Positions 1 to 9,005 are shown, counted from the stretch's first letter. The stretch is DNA of 64,000 nucleotides from Candidatus Gastranaerophilales bacterium (GCA_944325555.1 CALVAN010000005.1:55522-119521); one strand, 5' to 3'. Numbers and translations are program-made. Notes: generated by a model not told the origin, from the letters alone.

Positions 1-2301
1 GTGGGTATTGGTATTTCCGTACTTGGCTTAGTTTTTGGCTTAATTGAATTTCTCAAAGTCAAAAATTACAAAGTTCACTCTGCTATGGCGGAAATAGGAA
101 ATACTATTTTTGAAACTTGTAAGACTTACCTTATTCAACAGGGTAAATTCTTACTCGCTTTGGAAATCTTAATCGGTTGCTGTATTGCATTCTACTTTGG
201 CGGATTGCAACACATGGGACTTAAAGGGGTATTGATTATCCTTGCATGGTCTGTAATCGGTATTTTAGGTTCTTACGGTGTAGCATGGTTCGGTATCAGA
301 ATGAACACTTTGGCTAACGCAAGAACCGCATTTGCTTCTTTGGAAGCTAAACCTTTAAAAGTTTTAAACATTCCTTTAAAAGCAGGTATGAGTATAGGTG
401 TATTGCTTGTTAGCGTTGAGTTAATCATGATGCTTATCATTCTTCTGTTTGTTCCGGGTGAACTTGCAGGTGCTTGCTTTATCGGTTTTGCTATCGGTGA
501 ATCTCTTGGTGCTTCCGCTCTTCGTGTAGCCGGCGGTATCTTTACAAAAATTGCCGATATCGGTTCCGACCTGATGAAAATTCAATTCAAAATCAAAGAA
601 GATGACCCGAGAAACCCCGGTGTTATTGCTGACTGTACAGGTGACAACGCAGGTGACTCCATCGGACCTACTGCAGACGGTTTTGAAACTTACGGTGTAA
701 CTGGTGTTGCTCTCGTTTCATTCATTCTGTTGGGTGTATTCCCTGAATATCAAATTCAGTTGTTAACTTGGATCTTTACAATGAGATTCTTAATGATTGT
801 TACTTCAGTAGTTGCATACTGGGTTAACACAGGTTTGACTCAGCTTTTATTCGGTAATGCAGAAAAAGTTGACTTTGAAAAACCGTTAACAAACCTTGTT
901 TGGATTACATCAATTTTATCAATTTTGATGACTTTCGGTGTATCTAAATGGTTATTGGCATCAATGGGCGAAAACCTCTGGTGGGTATTAGCAGGTATTA
1001 TCTCCTGCGGTACTTTGGGCGCTGCTTTGATTCCTGAATTTACAAAAATATTCACAAGCCCGAATGCTTTGCACACAAAAGAAGTTGTTACAGCTTCACG
1101 TGAAGGCGGTTCATCTTTAACAATCCTTTCAGGTATTGTTTCAGGTAACTTCTCAGGCTTCTGGATCGGTATGGTAATCGTATTCTTAATGGGATTGTCA
1201 TACTACTTCAGCACAATGATTCCGGAAACAGTAATGATTTATGCATCAGTATTCGCTTTCGGTCTTGTTGCTTTCGGTTTCTTAGGAATGGGACCTGTTA
1301 CAATTGCTGTAGATAGCTACGGCCCTGTAACAGACAACGCTCAATCAGTTTATGAACTCTCTTTAATTGAACAAAGAGAAGGCGTTGCTGAAGAAATCGA
1401 AAAAGAATTCGGCTTCAAACCGAATTTTGATGTTGCTAAACAACAGTTAGAAGAAAATGACGGTGCAGGTAACACATTTAAAGCTACTTCAAAACCGGTA
1501 CTTATCGGTACTGCTGTGGTTGGTGCTACTACCATGATTTTCTCTTTGATTCTTGTAATCAAAAATACTCTTGGTATTGAACCTGAAGCCGTATTGAACG
1601 TACTTAACCCGTACACATTGCTCGGTTTCTTAGCCGGCGGTGCGGTTATTTACTGGTTCTCAGGTGCTTCTATGCAGGCTGTTACAACAGGTGCATACAG
1701 AGCTGTTGAATACATCAAACGCCACATCAAAATCGATGATGAAAGCGTTAAAACAGCTAATGTTGCAAACTCTAAAGAAGTTGTTAAAATCTGTACTCAA
1801 TACGCACAAAAAGGTATGGTTAACATCTTCATCGCATTGTTTGCATTTGCTTTAGCATTTGCTTGTTTATCAGCTCCCGGATGCAAAACAGTTGCTCCTG
1901 TAGCATTCTTTGTAAGCTACTTGATTGCAATTGCTGTATTTGGCTTGTTCCAGGCTGTATTTATGGCTAACGCCGGCGGCTGCTGGGATAACGCTAAGAA
2001 AATCGTTGAATGCGATCTTTGCGAAAAAGGTACACCTCTGCATGACGCTACAGTTGTAGGCGACACGGTAGGTGACCCTTTCAAAGATACTTCATCAGTA
2101 GCTATGAACCCGATTATCAAGTTCACTACTTTATTCGGTTTATTGGCTATGGAAATCTCTATCAACGAATCATTCAGACATATCGCACCTGTTGCAGGCT
2201 GGATATTCCTGATTATTGCGCTGGTATTTGTATGGAGATCCTTCTATGCAATGAGAATTCCTGAAAAATCACCTGATGAATACGCTAAAGAAGAAAACTA
2301 A
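1..2301 (+). CDS. hppA: Membrane-bound ion-translocating pyrophosphatase (5' end probably outside window)
   Basis: Hydrolyses cytoplasmic pyrophosphate and pumps H+ or Na+ across the membrane. The frame is open from the first base, and it begins inside what looks like the first membrane helix. The family usually has about 20-30 more N-terminal residues, so the true start is probably upstream and the GTG at position 1 is fortuitous. The family signature DDPRNPGVIAD is followed by GDNAGD and a DGFETYG segment (residues about 200-232). This matches the divergent branch rather than the common GADLVGKVE form. Near residue 491 the sequence is GNTFKATSK. Lysine at the position equivalent to the Ala/Lys460 switch is typical of K+-independent enzymes, so I infer K+ independence. 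About 15 hydrophobic helices are visible. Which ion is pumped cannot be read from the sequence. A strong terminator follows. Confidence 0.93.
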   Translation: MGIGISVLGLVFGLIEFLKVKNYKVHSAMAEIGNTIFETCKTYLIQQGKFLLALEILIGCCIAFYFGGLQHMGLKGVLIILAWSVIGILGSYGVAWFGIRMNTLANARTAFASLEAKPLKVLNIPLKAGMSIGVLLVSVELIMMLIILLFVPGELAGACFIGFAIGESLGASALRVAGGIFTKIADIGSDLMKIQFKIKEDDPRNPGVIADCTGDNAGDSIGPTADGFETYGVTGVALVSFILLGVFPEYQIQLLTWIFTMRFLMIVTSVVAYWVNTGLTQLLFGNAEKVDFEKPLTNLVWITSILSILMTFGVSKWLLASMGENLWWVLAGIISCGTLGAALIPEFTKIFTSPNALHTKEVVTASREGGSSLTILSGIVSGNFSGFWIGMVIVFLMGLSYYFSTMIPETVMIYASVFAFGLVAFGFLGMGPVTIAVDSYGPVTDNAQSVYELSLIEQREGVAEEIEKEFGFKPNFDVAKQQLEENDGAGNTFKATSKPVLIGTAVVGATTMIFSLILVIKNTLGIEPEAVLNVLNPYTLLGFLAGGAVIYWFSGASMQAVTTGAYRAVEYIKRHIKIDDESVKTANVANSKEVVKICTQYAQKGMVNIFIALFAFALAFACLSAPGCKTVAPVAFFVSYLIAIAVFGLFQAVFMANAGGCWDNAKKIVECDLCEKGTPLHDATVVGDTVGDPFKDTSSVAMNPIIKFTTLFGLLAMEISINESFRHIAPVAGWIFLIIALVFVWRSFYAMRIPEKSPDEYAKEEN

Positions 2302-2324
2302 TTATTAGTTGATTTAAATAGGAC

Positions 2325-2359
2325 AAAGCCCTTTGAGTTTTTCTCAGAGGGCTTTTTTA
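2325..2359 (+). terminator. Rho-independent terminator after hppA
   Basis: Inverted repeat AAAGCCCTTTGAG / CTCAGAGGGCTTT with a short loop, followed by a T-run, 24 bases after the hppA stop. Confidence 0.85.
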
Positions 2360-2387
2360 TATGATTATGTAAGGTATTGCGATAAGT

Positions 2388-2702
2388 TTATTTTTTCAAC
2401 TTCATTTCTTTAATTTTGTTTTCGGCTTCTCGAATTTTCAGCATATTAAAAATCCCCATCAATCTTTGTATTGATATAAGCCCGTCAGAAATCACTTCTG
2501 TTGTGTATGACGCTGTTTTTTGACCGTTAGTGAACAGATCAAAGGTTCTTAACTCAGAGTTTTGTTCCAGCGGTTTAGATAAAACTATTTTGTGCTTTGT
2601 ATCATTCTTCGTACGCAATTCGAATATTGATTTAACAACATCCGATGCATCAGGGGCAATAAATTGAGCTTTAAAAGATATGTTCGATGGGGTGATATTC
2701 AT
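2388..2702 (-). CDS. Small orphan protein with N-terminal SFKA motif
   Basis: A 104-residue soluble protein that I do not recognise. The start is supported by AGGAGAAC about 7 bases upstream (complement of 2711-2717). Residues 9-12 read SFKA in the leader MNITPSNISFKA. This is one of several proteins in the window whose N-terminus has the pattern M-[KNR]-I followed within about 20 residues by [SN]-F-K-[GASR]. The rest is mixed alpha/beta, with a Lys-rich C-terminus (residues about 92-104) that is probably helical. It is monocistronic and lies convergent to hppA. No function can be assigned. Confidence 0.7.
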   Translation of the reverse strand: MNITPSNISFKAQFIAPDASDVVKSIFELRTKNDTKHKIVLSKPLEQNSELRTFDLFTNGQKTASYTTEVISDGLISIQRLMGIFNMLKIREAENKIKEMKLKK

Positions 2703-2783
2703 AGTTCTTGTTCTCCTAATTGGTTGTTAATTTTAAAAACAAGAAAAATTATTTTTGTTATTTTATTCTTTATTTGTAAAGAT

Positions 2784-2937
2784 TTGTAAAATTTAGGGAA
2801 AAAAATGTTATAAAATCTTAAAATTGGGAACTATATATATAGAGGCAATTAAAAAAAGGTTTTAAATTTTCTCTCTCTCTAATTCCTCTCTCTAATATGT
2901 GGTAAAGTTTAACCGGCGTAAGTCGGTTTTTTTTTGC
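2784..2937 (+). ncRNA. Candidate CU-rich small RNA with terminator
   Basis: A gene-free stretch between two minus-strand genes. On the plus strand it has a possible promoter (TTGTAA at 2784, TATAAA at 2809), then two CU-rich runs (about 2871-2880 and 2884-2893, the second CCTCTCTCT). It ends in a short hairpin AACCG...CGGTT followed by nine Ts (about 2913-2937). No ORF is present. CU-rich runs complementary to Shine-Dalgarno sequences are typical of some regulatory RNAs. The stem is only 5 bp and the promoter spacing (19) is loose, so this is tentative. Confidence 0.3.
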
Positions 2938-2977
2938 CTGAAATTACTGATAAAATCCTGCTGAAAACAAAAGCAGC

Positions 2978-3691
2978 TTATTTCCCGGGCTTGCCCTCAG
3001 GCAGCAGCCTGTAACCGCCGCCGTAAATAGTTTCAATATACTCTTTTCCGTCGGAAACTTTTTTAATTTTTGTTCTTAAATGTCTTATGTGTACCCTTAT
3101 TGTTTCGACGTCATCTTCCGGTGCATAACCCCATATGTCTTGAAGCAGTTTTCCTGATGAAACCATGCAGTCGTGATTTTGCACCAGTAAATTTAAAATA
3201 TCGTATTCAATAGGCGTAAGTTTTGCAATTTTGTCATTTATTTTTACGCTGTAGGTTTCGGGCAGCAGCGTAATATCACCGATTGTCAGAATCTCTTTTG
3301 TAGCAAGTGATTCCGGTATTGCGTGTACTCTTTTTAACAAAGCACGTACACGGACTTTCAACTCTTCCATTTCAAAGGGTTTTACAAGGTAATCGTCAAC
3401 CCCGATATCAAAGCCTTTTACTTTATCTTCAAGCATATTAAGTGCGGTAAGCATAAGTATGGGGATATCTTTTGTTGACGGATTTTCTCTGACTCTTTTG
3501 GCAACGGTGTAACCGTCAACATCCGGCATCATTACATCCAGTATTATTAAATCAGGAAGCTCCTGTTTTGCCAGCGTAAACCCCTGTATTCCGTCAAAAG
3601 CGGTAATAACTTCATAGCCGAAGATTTCCAAATTGACTTTTATAAGCTCGTTTATTGCTTCATCATCATCAACAACAAGAATTTTACTCAT
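2978..3691 (-). CDS. OmpR/PhoB-family response regulator
   Basis: A 237-residue DNA-binding response regulator. The receiver domain (residues 3-115) has the acidic cluster DDDE at 8-11, phosphoacceptor Asp52 in ILDVMMPDVDG, Thr82 and Lys104. The winged-helix DNA-binding domain (about 135-230) ends in the family motif ETIYGGGYRL. The RBS AGGCGG lies 7 bases before ATG. No histidine kinase is adjacent, so this is an orphan regulator. In overall form it resembles cyanobacterial RpaA/RpaB, but I cannot tell which subfamily from one sequence. It is divergent from the AdoMet decarboxylase gene across a 220-base AT-rich spacer. Confidence 0.93.
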   Translation of the reverse strand: MSKILVVDDDEAINELIKVNLEIFGYEVITAFDGIQGFTLAKQELPDLIILDVMMPDVDGYTVAKRVRENPSTKDIPILMLTALNMLEDKVKGFDIGVDDYLVKPFEMEELKVRVRALLKRVHAIPESLATKEILTIGDITLLPETYSVKINDKIAKLTPIEYDILNLLVQNHDCMVSSGKLLQDIWGYAPEDDVETIRVHIRHLRTKIKKVSDGKEYIETIYGGGYRLLPEGKPGK

Positions 3692-3914
3692 TGTACACCG
3701 CCTGTTTTCAGTTGATATAATTACCTTTATGCCTTATTATTAATAAGTTTCATCTATTTGTATAATAACAAAAATATAAATATATTCTATTATGTTTAGA
3801 AAGATTAAGATATTTTACTAAAATTGGCAAAAATAAAAATTTTAGTATTTTTGTAGTATTATGATATTTATTGTAAAAAGTACACTGTAAGTGTTAGAAA
3901 AGGAGATAAATGAA

Positions 3915-4361
3915 TTGACTAAATCTATGACAGCTTCTAACGTTTATCACGTTGATACAAAAGCTAAGTATCTTGGACAGCACGTTTTGGCTGAATTTTT
4001 TGAATGCGACCCTAATATTTTAAATAATGCACAAAAGGTCGAAAGTCTTATGATTGATGCAGCACTTGAGTGCGGTGCAACAATTGTTCAAAAATGTTTT
4101 CATATGTTTAGTCCGCACGGAGTAAGCGGTGTTGTTATTATTTCAGAAAGCCATCTCGCAATTCATACATGGCCCGAACTCGGTTATGCTGCGGTTGATT
4201 TGTTCACATGCGGTGACAAATGCGACCCGAAAGTTGCTTATGAATTTCTTAAAAAGGCTTTTCATTCAACAAAAGCTTCTTTCTCTGAATTAAAAAGAGG
4301 CAAAATTGATGCTGCTTCTCATGTTTCAGAAACTCCTTTTGAAATTGCAAGTCAATTTTAA
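3915..4361 (+). CDS. speH: S-adenosylmethionine decarboxylase proenzyme
   Basis: Makes decarboxylated AdoMet, the aminopropyl donor for spermidine. It is a small bacterial/archaeal class 1b enzyme (SpeH/SpeD type), about 148 residues. With the TTG start, the self-cleavage site is the E-S bond in ISESHLAIHTWPE (Ser79 becomes the pyruvoyl group). His84 and Cys99 follow at +5 and +20, the spacing known for the Thermotoga enzyme (Ser63, His68, Cys83). I chose TTG at 3915 because AAGGAG (3900-3905) lies 9 bases upstream. The frame stays open back to a GTG at 3891, but that codon precedes the RBS, and ATG 3927 is too far from it. No spermidine synthase gene is adjacent. Confidence 0.95.
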   Translation: MTKSMTASNVYHVDTKAKYLGQHVLAEFFECDPNILNNAQKVESLMIDAALECGATIVQKCFHMFSPHGVSGVVIISESHLAIHTWPELGYAAVDLFTCGDKCDPKVAYEFLKKAFHSTKASFSELKRGKIDAASHVSETPFEIASQF

Positions 4362-4410
4362 TTGAATTATAAAATGATTTAACAGATAAAATCGTTTAAA
4401 AACCTTAATA

Positions 4411-4445
4411 AAAACCCGATGTTAGCGTTGACATCGGGTTTTGTT
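4411..4445 (+). terminator. Terminator after speH
   Basis: A 12-bp stem AAAACCCGATGT / ACATCGGGTTTT with T-rich tail. A TTGACA hexamer sits in the 3' arm (4428-4433) and a TATAGT with extended TG lies at 4453-4461. The 22-base spacing is too long for a normal promoter, so I do not call one for rpsL here. Confidence 0.85.
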
Positions 4446-4616
4446 TGGGTTTTGATATAGTTGTATCCCTATCGGGAGTACAGATTTGTGCTGAATTCTG
4501 ATTTCCGAAACGGGTATGACGCACGGAGCGTCGTTGCAAACTCCGTAAAACAAGGGCTAAGGTGTGTTGCCTGACCTGAATTAACAATTATTAAAAATTA
4601 TATACAAGGAGAAATC

Positions 4617-4997
4617 ATGCCAACAATTGCACAATTGGTAAGAAAAGAACGTAAAAAATTAGTTGATAAAACTAAATCACCGGCTCTTACAAACTGCCCT
4701 CAAAGACGTGGCGTTTGCACAAGAGTTTATACAACTACACCGAAAAAACCTAACTCAGCTTTGAGAAAGGTTGCAAGGGTTAGATTAACTAACGGTTTTG
4801 AAGTTACATCTTATATTCCCGGTATCGGACACAACCTTCAGGAACACAGTGTTGTTCTTATTAGAGGCGGCAGGGTTAAAGACCTTCCGGGTGTTAGATA
4901 TCACATCGTAAGAGGCACTTTGGATACTGCAGGTGTTGCTAACAGAGCACAAAGCAGATCTAAATACGGTGCTAAAAAAGCTAAAGCTAAAAAGTAA
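4617..4997 (+). CDS. rpsL: 30S ribosomal protein S12
   Basis: A 126-residue small-subunit protein of the decoding centre. The universally conserved segments are all present: PTIAQLVR at the N-terminus, [19 protein letters not shown] around residues 40-58, and the loop [17 protein letters not shown] (about 84-100). The basic tail is [11 protein letters not shown]. The RBS is AAGGAG, 6 bases before ATG. A 170-base leader after the speH terminator contains complementary segments ACGGAG and CTCCGT that could fold. It is first gene of the rpsL-rpsG pair. The Lys and Pro residues altered in streptomycin resistance are wild type here. Confidence 0.98.
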   Translation: MPTIAQLVRKERKKLVDKTKSPALTNCPQRRGVCTRVYTTTPKKPNSALRKVARVRLTNGFEVTSYIPGIGHNLQEHSVVLIRGGRVKDLPGVRYHIVRGTLDTAGVANRAQSRSKYGAKKAKAKK

Positions 4998-5067
4998 GGA
5001 TTTTTAACAAGCCTGGAAAGGCGTTGTTTTAATCCGCAAAGTAACTAAAAGAAAAGGAATTATAAAG

Positions 5068-5538
5068 ATGTCAAGAAGAAATAAACCCCCAAAACGCATT
5101 CCGGCACCTGATGCAATTTACAACAGTGTCGATATCGCTAAATTCATCAACAGATTGATGAGAAGAGGCAAAAAATCCATTGCAGAAAGAATCTTCTATG
5201 AAACAATGGAAGCTATTAAAGAAAGAACTAAAGAAGATCCTATAGAAATTTATAATAAGGCTTTTGCTAACACAACTCCGTTGTTGGAAGTTAAAGCAAG
5301 AAGAATCGGCGGTTCTACTTATCAAGTACCTGTAGAAGTTAAGGCTGAAAGAGGTAAAGGGCTTGCTGCTATATGGATGATTGATGCTGCTAAGAAAAGA
5401 CACGGTAAATCAATGAAAGAAAAATTGACTGCCGAATTAATTGATGCATCAAACGGACAGGGTGCTGCTTGCAAAAAACGTGAAGATACCCACAAAATGG
5501 CAGAAGCAAACAAAGCATTTGCTCACTACAGATATTAA
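5068..5538 (+). CDS. rpsG: 30S ribosomal protein S7
   Basis: A 156-residue primary 16S rRNA-binding protein that nucleates assembly of the 30S head. The N-terminus MSRRNKPPKR and the conserved core VEVKARRIGGSTYQVPVEV (about 74-92) are typical, and length matches the family. The RBS AAAGGAA precedes ATG. It is 70 bases after rpsL, in which a short hairpin (CCTGGAAAGG) is possible. The usual downstream partners of the str operon, fusA and tuf, do not follow. A terminator ends the unit. Confidence 0.98.
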   Translation: MSRRNKPPKRIPAPDAIYNSVDIAKFINRLMRRGKKSIAERIFYETMEAIKERTKEDPIEIYNKAFANTTPLLEVKARRIGGSTYQVPVEVKAERGKGLAAIWMIDAAKKRHGKSMKEKLTAELIDASNGQGAACKKREDTHKMAEANKAFAHYRY

Positions 5539-5564
5539 TCTTTTTAAAGATAATAATAATTCAA

Positions 5565-5605
5565 CAAGGATCCCTGAATTATTTTTAATTCAGGGATTCT
5601 TGTAT
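5565..5605 (+). terminator. Terminator after rpsG
   Basis: A long stem CAAGGATCCCTGAATTA pairs with TAATTCAGGGATTCTTG, with one G-T pair and a short T-rich loop. It closes the rpsL-rpsG operon. Confidence 0.8.
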
Positions 5606-6019
5606 TTTGATATAAATAAAATATCGGAAAACTGATAAGTATTATTATCTATTATAATATTAACATTTTGTTACAATTAGTTTTTTATGCATATAGTATA
5701 TACAAATTACAAAAATCGAACCTTAAAATGCAATAAAGTATATACTTTTTTCTATTTTTTGCAATACTTCTTAACATTTGAAATTTTTGTCGGATTCTTA
5801 TGTGGCAATTATTTCTTTTTTATATACTTTATATAAATGTAAGACATAAACAAACCACTAAAGAGATAAACTAGACTAATAGATTCTAATAAACTTAAAA
5901 CATATAAGGAACGGGAAAATAGGTATTTAAAACACGAGGCTATATAAAAAGCCTCTTTTTTTTGCTTTTTTAAATTAAAATATGAACCCTCTGCAATTAC
6001 TTCACCACTGTAAAACTGC
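5606..6019 (+). other. Gene-free AT-rich region with a possible small transcript
   Basis: No convincing protein gene. On the plus strand a promoter-like pair TTGTTA, 18 bases, TATAGT is present near 5670-5700. A strong terminator follows at 5936-5963 (GAGGCT / AGCCTC, then eight Ts). Because rpsG is already terminated at about 5605, this second plus-strand terminator suggests an independent RNA of roughly 260 bases. A 77-codon minus-strand frame here runs through another gene's terminator and I reject it. Confidence 0.3.
5936..5963 (+). terminator. Rho-independent terminator of an unknown plus-strand transcript
   Basis: Stem GAGGCT / AGCCTC with 8-base loop, directly followed by eight Ts. 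No coding gene on this strand precedes it since the rpsG terminator. Confidence 0.65.
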
Positions 6020-6060
6020 AGATAAAAGAAATCCCGCAGCACGTATGCTAACGGGGATTG
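6020..6060 (-). terminator. Terminator of the Pro-rich repeat protein gene
   Basis: Read on the minus strand, AATCCCCGTTAGCA and TGCTGCGGGATT form a long imperfect hairpin, followed by TTCTTTT. It lies about 85 bases after the stop of the minus-strand gene at 6145. Confidence 0.6.
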
Positions 6061-6144
6061 GTTAGGTTTTAGTTTGTTTATAATAGGTTTATGTTTAATT
6101 TAATATTATTAAATTTATAAATAATATTCGACAATGTTGCTTGA

Positions 6145-7305
6145 TTATGAAGCTTGTGCAGGAAGAAAACCTTTGATTCCGCCCGGAATATTATATTGTT
6201 TGTTTGATGTATTGTAATAATCTTGTATTGGTTTTAAATTAACTTTTGCAGTTGTTGCTGGCACTGAAGCAGAAGCCGGTGCAGGCAAACCTATTTTATT
6301 GCTAATTTCCTCGAAAGGAACATCTACTGCTTCTGATTTCCAATCATATTTAATAGCGGGAGCTGATGATCTTTGAGGCATTGTAATTGTTGTCGGTGTT
6401 AGAACATTGCTTGTTGTTGCTGGTGCGTTAACAGGAGCAGGGGTAACAATAACCTTGCCGGATGACTGTAAGTTCATAGCTGCTGTCTGTTTATTTAGCG
6501 CATCTTGCATTCTTGATGTGTATTGAGGCAAGTAGCCTGCCGGAGTGACAGAAGGAGCAGGAGTTGTAATAACCTTGCCGGATGACTGTAAGTTCATAGC
6601 TGCTGTTTGTTTATTTAACGCATCTTGCATTCTTTGTGTATATTGAGGTAAATAACCTGCTACTTGCTGGCTTTGTTGAGGACCCGGTACCGGTTGATTA
6701 GGACCTGGGATCGGATCAACGAGGACTGTACCTGTACCTTGACCGCCAGTCGGAGGAGTATTTACCGGTGGTTTTGGAGTCGGAGCCGGCAAACCTAAGA
6801 CTGTACCTTGACCGCCTGTCGGAGGGTTATTTACCGGCGGTTTGGGAGTTTGACCAGGTTTACCACCTGTCGGAGGTGTTGCAACAGGAGGTGTTGGTAC
6901 AGGAGGATTCGGCGTAACCGGACGGGGTGCTCTTGCAGGACGTCTGAATTTTCCCTTAGCTAATGCAGCAAGAAGAGCTGCTGTACCTAATGCAGTACCT
7001 AATATACCTAAAATTGTTCCTGTTTCATTTTCTTTTTTATGAGCTGCAACAGGTCTTGCATAATAGTTGTTCATCTGGTCTTCGCCTTGAAGAAGATAAT
7101 TGGCTCTGAATTGACCGACACCAACATTGGCCATTGGACCCATAGCGTACATACCCATCATAGCAGGGTTCATAAATCCGCCGCCAATCATACCGGCAGC
7201 ACCGGGATAACCACCCATTCCGATTGTATAATTAGCATTTAAATTGTACATCGGCTTCATTAAGCTTTGAAAACTAGTGCTGTATGTGTCAAAATTCATA
7301 GCCAT
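6145..7305 (-). CDS. Pro/Gly-rich repeat protein of unknown function
   Basis: 386 residues with strong low complexity. Residues 28-65 are Gly/Met-rich. A hydrophobic glycine-zipper-like stretch follows at 95-117, then a basic KFRRPARAPR. Residues 125-215 are a proline-rich linker that contains two copies of PKPPVNxPPTGGQGT. Two near-identical 34-residue units (217-250 and 257-290) read GYLPQYTxRMQDALNKQTAA and onward, 40 residues apart. GGAG lies 9 bases before ATG. A transient membrane or surface role is possible from the composition, but there is no signal peptide and I recognise no domain. It has its own terminator. Confidence 0.75.
   Translation of the reverse strand: MAMNFDTYSTSFQSLMKPMYNLNANYTIGMGGYPGAAGMIGGGFMNPAMMGMYAMGPMANVGVGQFRANYLLQGEDQMNNYYARPVAAHKKENETGTILGILGTALGTAALLAALAKGKFRRPARAPRPVTPNPPVPTPPVATPPTGGKPGQTPKPPVNNPPTGGQGTVLGLPAPTPKPPVNTPPTGGQGTGTVLVDPIPGPNQPVPGPQQSQQVAGYLPQYTQRMQDALNKQTAAMNLQSSGKVITTPAPSVTPAGYLPQYTSRMQDALNKQTAAMNLQSSGKVIVTPAPVNAPATTSNVLTPTTITMPQRSSAPAIKYDWKSEAVDVPFEEISNKIGLPAPASASVPATTAKVNLKPIQDYYNTSNKQYNIPGGIKGFLPAQAS
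6436..6657 (-). repeat. Two-copy 120-bp tandem DNA repeat inside the Pro-rich gene
   Basis: Segments 6436-6537 and 6556-6657 are almost identical at the DNA level. They encode the two GYLPQYT units. The near identity, including third codon positions, indicates recent duplication or gene conversion. Confidence 0.85.
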
Positions 7306-7507
7306 AACCTAAACTCCAACCTGTTTAATTCTAACCTTACATTTATAAAAACAATTACTTTTTCAAAATTGCCTGAAGAATAAATTTATATTAAGAAATG
7401 TTACACACGTAACTACACATACACTGTTCATTTAATTGTCAGCAAGTAGAATAGATATAGTGTATAAATTTTTTATATAATATGTGATATTTTTAGAGGA
7501 GATACAG

Positions 7508-8893
7508 ATGTTAGAATTTAACTGCAAGAATGTCAGTGCCGAAAGACTTGGTGAAGGCAACGGATTAAATCTTGAAGATGAATTCAACAAATATAATGAA
7601 AAAATTGCTAAAATTATCAGTGATTTAAACTCTAAAAAAGACAAACCGGGTCAATGGTTACAGTGGATGAATCTTGGCTATAGCGAAGAAACTGTTTGGT
7701 TTGTAAAAGAATATGCAGCCATGACACAAGGACGTTTTGAAAACATACTTGTACTGGGTATAGGTGGTTCTGCTTTGGGCGGAATGGCTGTTTGTGAAGC
7801 ACTGTTAAAACCATATTGGAATTTATTATCTGCTGAGCAGAGAAATAATATGCCGAGAATATTCTTTCTGGATAATATTGACCCTGATCAGATGAACGGT
7901 CTATTGAATGTTTTAGATTTAAAAAAGACTCTTGTCAATGTGATAACAAAATCAGGTTCAACTGCAGAAACAATGTCTCAGTTTATGGTTTTGAAAAATA
8001 GGCTGGAAGCGGAACTCGGGGATGATTACAGAAAACATATTGTTGCAACTACAGATCAGACAACTGGTATTTTAAGACAAATATCTAACGAAGAGGGATA
8101 CAAAACTTTTGTTATACCAGACGATGTCGGGGGAAGATTTTCAGTATTTTCTGCAGTAGGGCTGTTGCCGTTTGCGCTTGTTGGCATAGATATAGAAGAA
8201 CTTATGCAGGGTGTAAAGGATATGGACCTTGCCTTAAAAAATACAGATATAAGACACAATATTGCCGCACAAAATGCACTTATACATTATTTAATGGATA
8301 CTCAAAAAGGAAAAAATCTTGCTGTAATGATGCCTTATTCCAGCAGGTTAAAATATGTATCAGACTGGTTTGTGCAAATATGGGCAGAAAGTCTTGGGAA
8401 AAATAAAAATCTTGACGGTGAACCCGTATGTGTAGGTCCGACTCCGATAAAAGCAGTCGGAGCTACTGACCAACATTCTCAAATTCAATTGTATAATGAA
8501 GGTCCTAACAATAAGCTGATTACCTTTATACGAGTAAAAGAATTTGATTCTTCAATAGAAATACCAAAAATATTTGAATATACCGGCATTGGATATCTCG
8601 GCGGGAAAACTATTAATGAGCTTCTTAATGCTGAGGCTGATGCTACAAGGGTTACTCTGGTAGATTACCAGCGTCCGAATGTCACAATAACCTTGGACAA
8701 CATCTCGCCGTACAATATAGGTCAATTGCTCTACATGCTTGAAGTACAAACTGCAATTACAGGTGCATTGTACCACATTAATGCTTTTGATCAGCCAGGT
8801 GTTGAACAGGCTAAAAATTATACTTATGCTCTGATGGGGAGAGCAGGTTATGAAGAATCAGCTGCAGTATTGCAGAAAAAGCTGTCAATATAA
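7508..8893 (+). CDS. pgi: Glucose-6-phosphate isomerase
   Basis: Interconverts glucose-6-phosphate and fructose-6-phosphate. It is about 461 residues, the short bacterial form. Sugar-phosphate isomerase signatures are present: LGIGGSALGG near residue 85, ITKSGSTAET near 150, GGRFSVFSAVGLLP near 210, and the C-terminal ATDQHSQIQLYNEGPNN with the catalytic-type His. I chose ATG 7508 because GAGGAG lies at 7496-7501. The open frame extends back to a GTG at 7484, but that codon precedes the RBS. It is monocistronic. With PPi-phosphofructokinase further along, it supports a glycolytic route. Confidence 0.95.
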   Translation: MLEFNCKNVSAERLGEGNGLNLEDEFNKYNEKIAKIISDLNSKKDKPGQWLQWMNLGYSEETVWFVKEYAAMTQGRFENILVLGIGGSALGGMAVCEALLKPYWNLLSAEQRNNMPRIFFLDNIDPDQMNGLLNVLDLKKTLVNVITKSGSTAETMSQFMVLKNRLEAELGDDYRKHIVATTDQTTGILRQISNEEGYKTFVIPDDVGGRFSVFSAVGLLPFALVGIDIEELMQGVKDMDLALKNTDIRHNIAAQNALIHYLMDTQKGKNLAVMMPYSSRLKYVSDWFVQIWAESLGKNKNLDGEPVCVGPTPIKAVGATDQHSQIQLYNEGPNNKLITFIRVKEFDSSIEIPKIFEYTGIGYLGGKTINELLNAEADATRVTLVDYQRPNVTITLDNISPYNIGQLLYMLEVQTAITGALYHINAFDQPGVEQAKNYTYALMGRAGYEESAAVLQKKLSI

Positions 8894-9005
8894 ACATCTT
8901 TTTCCGTCAATTTGCTTAATCATGTAACAGAAAGTTACATTTTATACATGTAGTTTTGAGTTTGCTACAATTAATTAAAGAGCTTTAATGAGAGAGTAGT
9001 CTTTT

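Noticed and set aside
4428..4461. TTGACA ... TGATATAGT as an rpsL promoter
   Set aside because: The hexamers are 22 bases apart, and TTGACA lies in the terminator stem of speH.
4405..4587. 60-codon minus-strand frame in the rpsL leader
   Set aside because: Runs through the speH terminator and has no RBS; most likely chance.
5809..6042. 77-codon minus-strand frame
   Set aside because: It overlaps two terminator hairpins (5936-5963 and 6020-6060), has no convincing RBS and an unusual composition.
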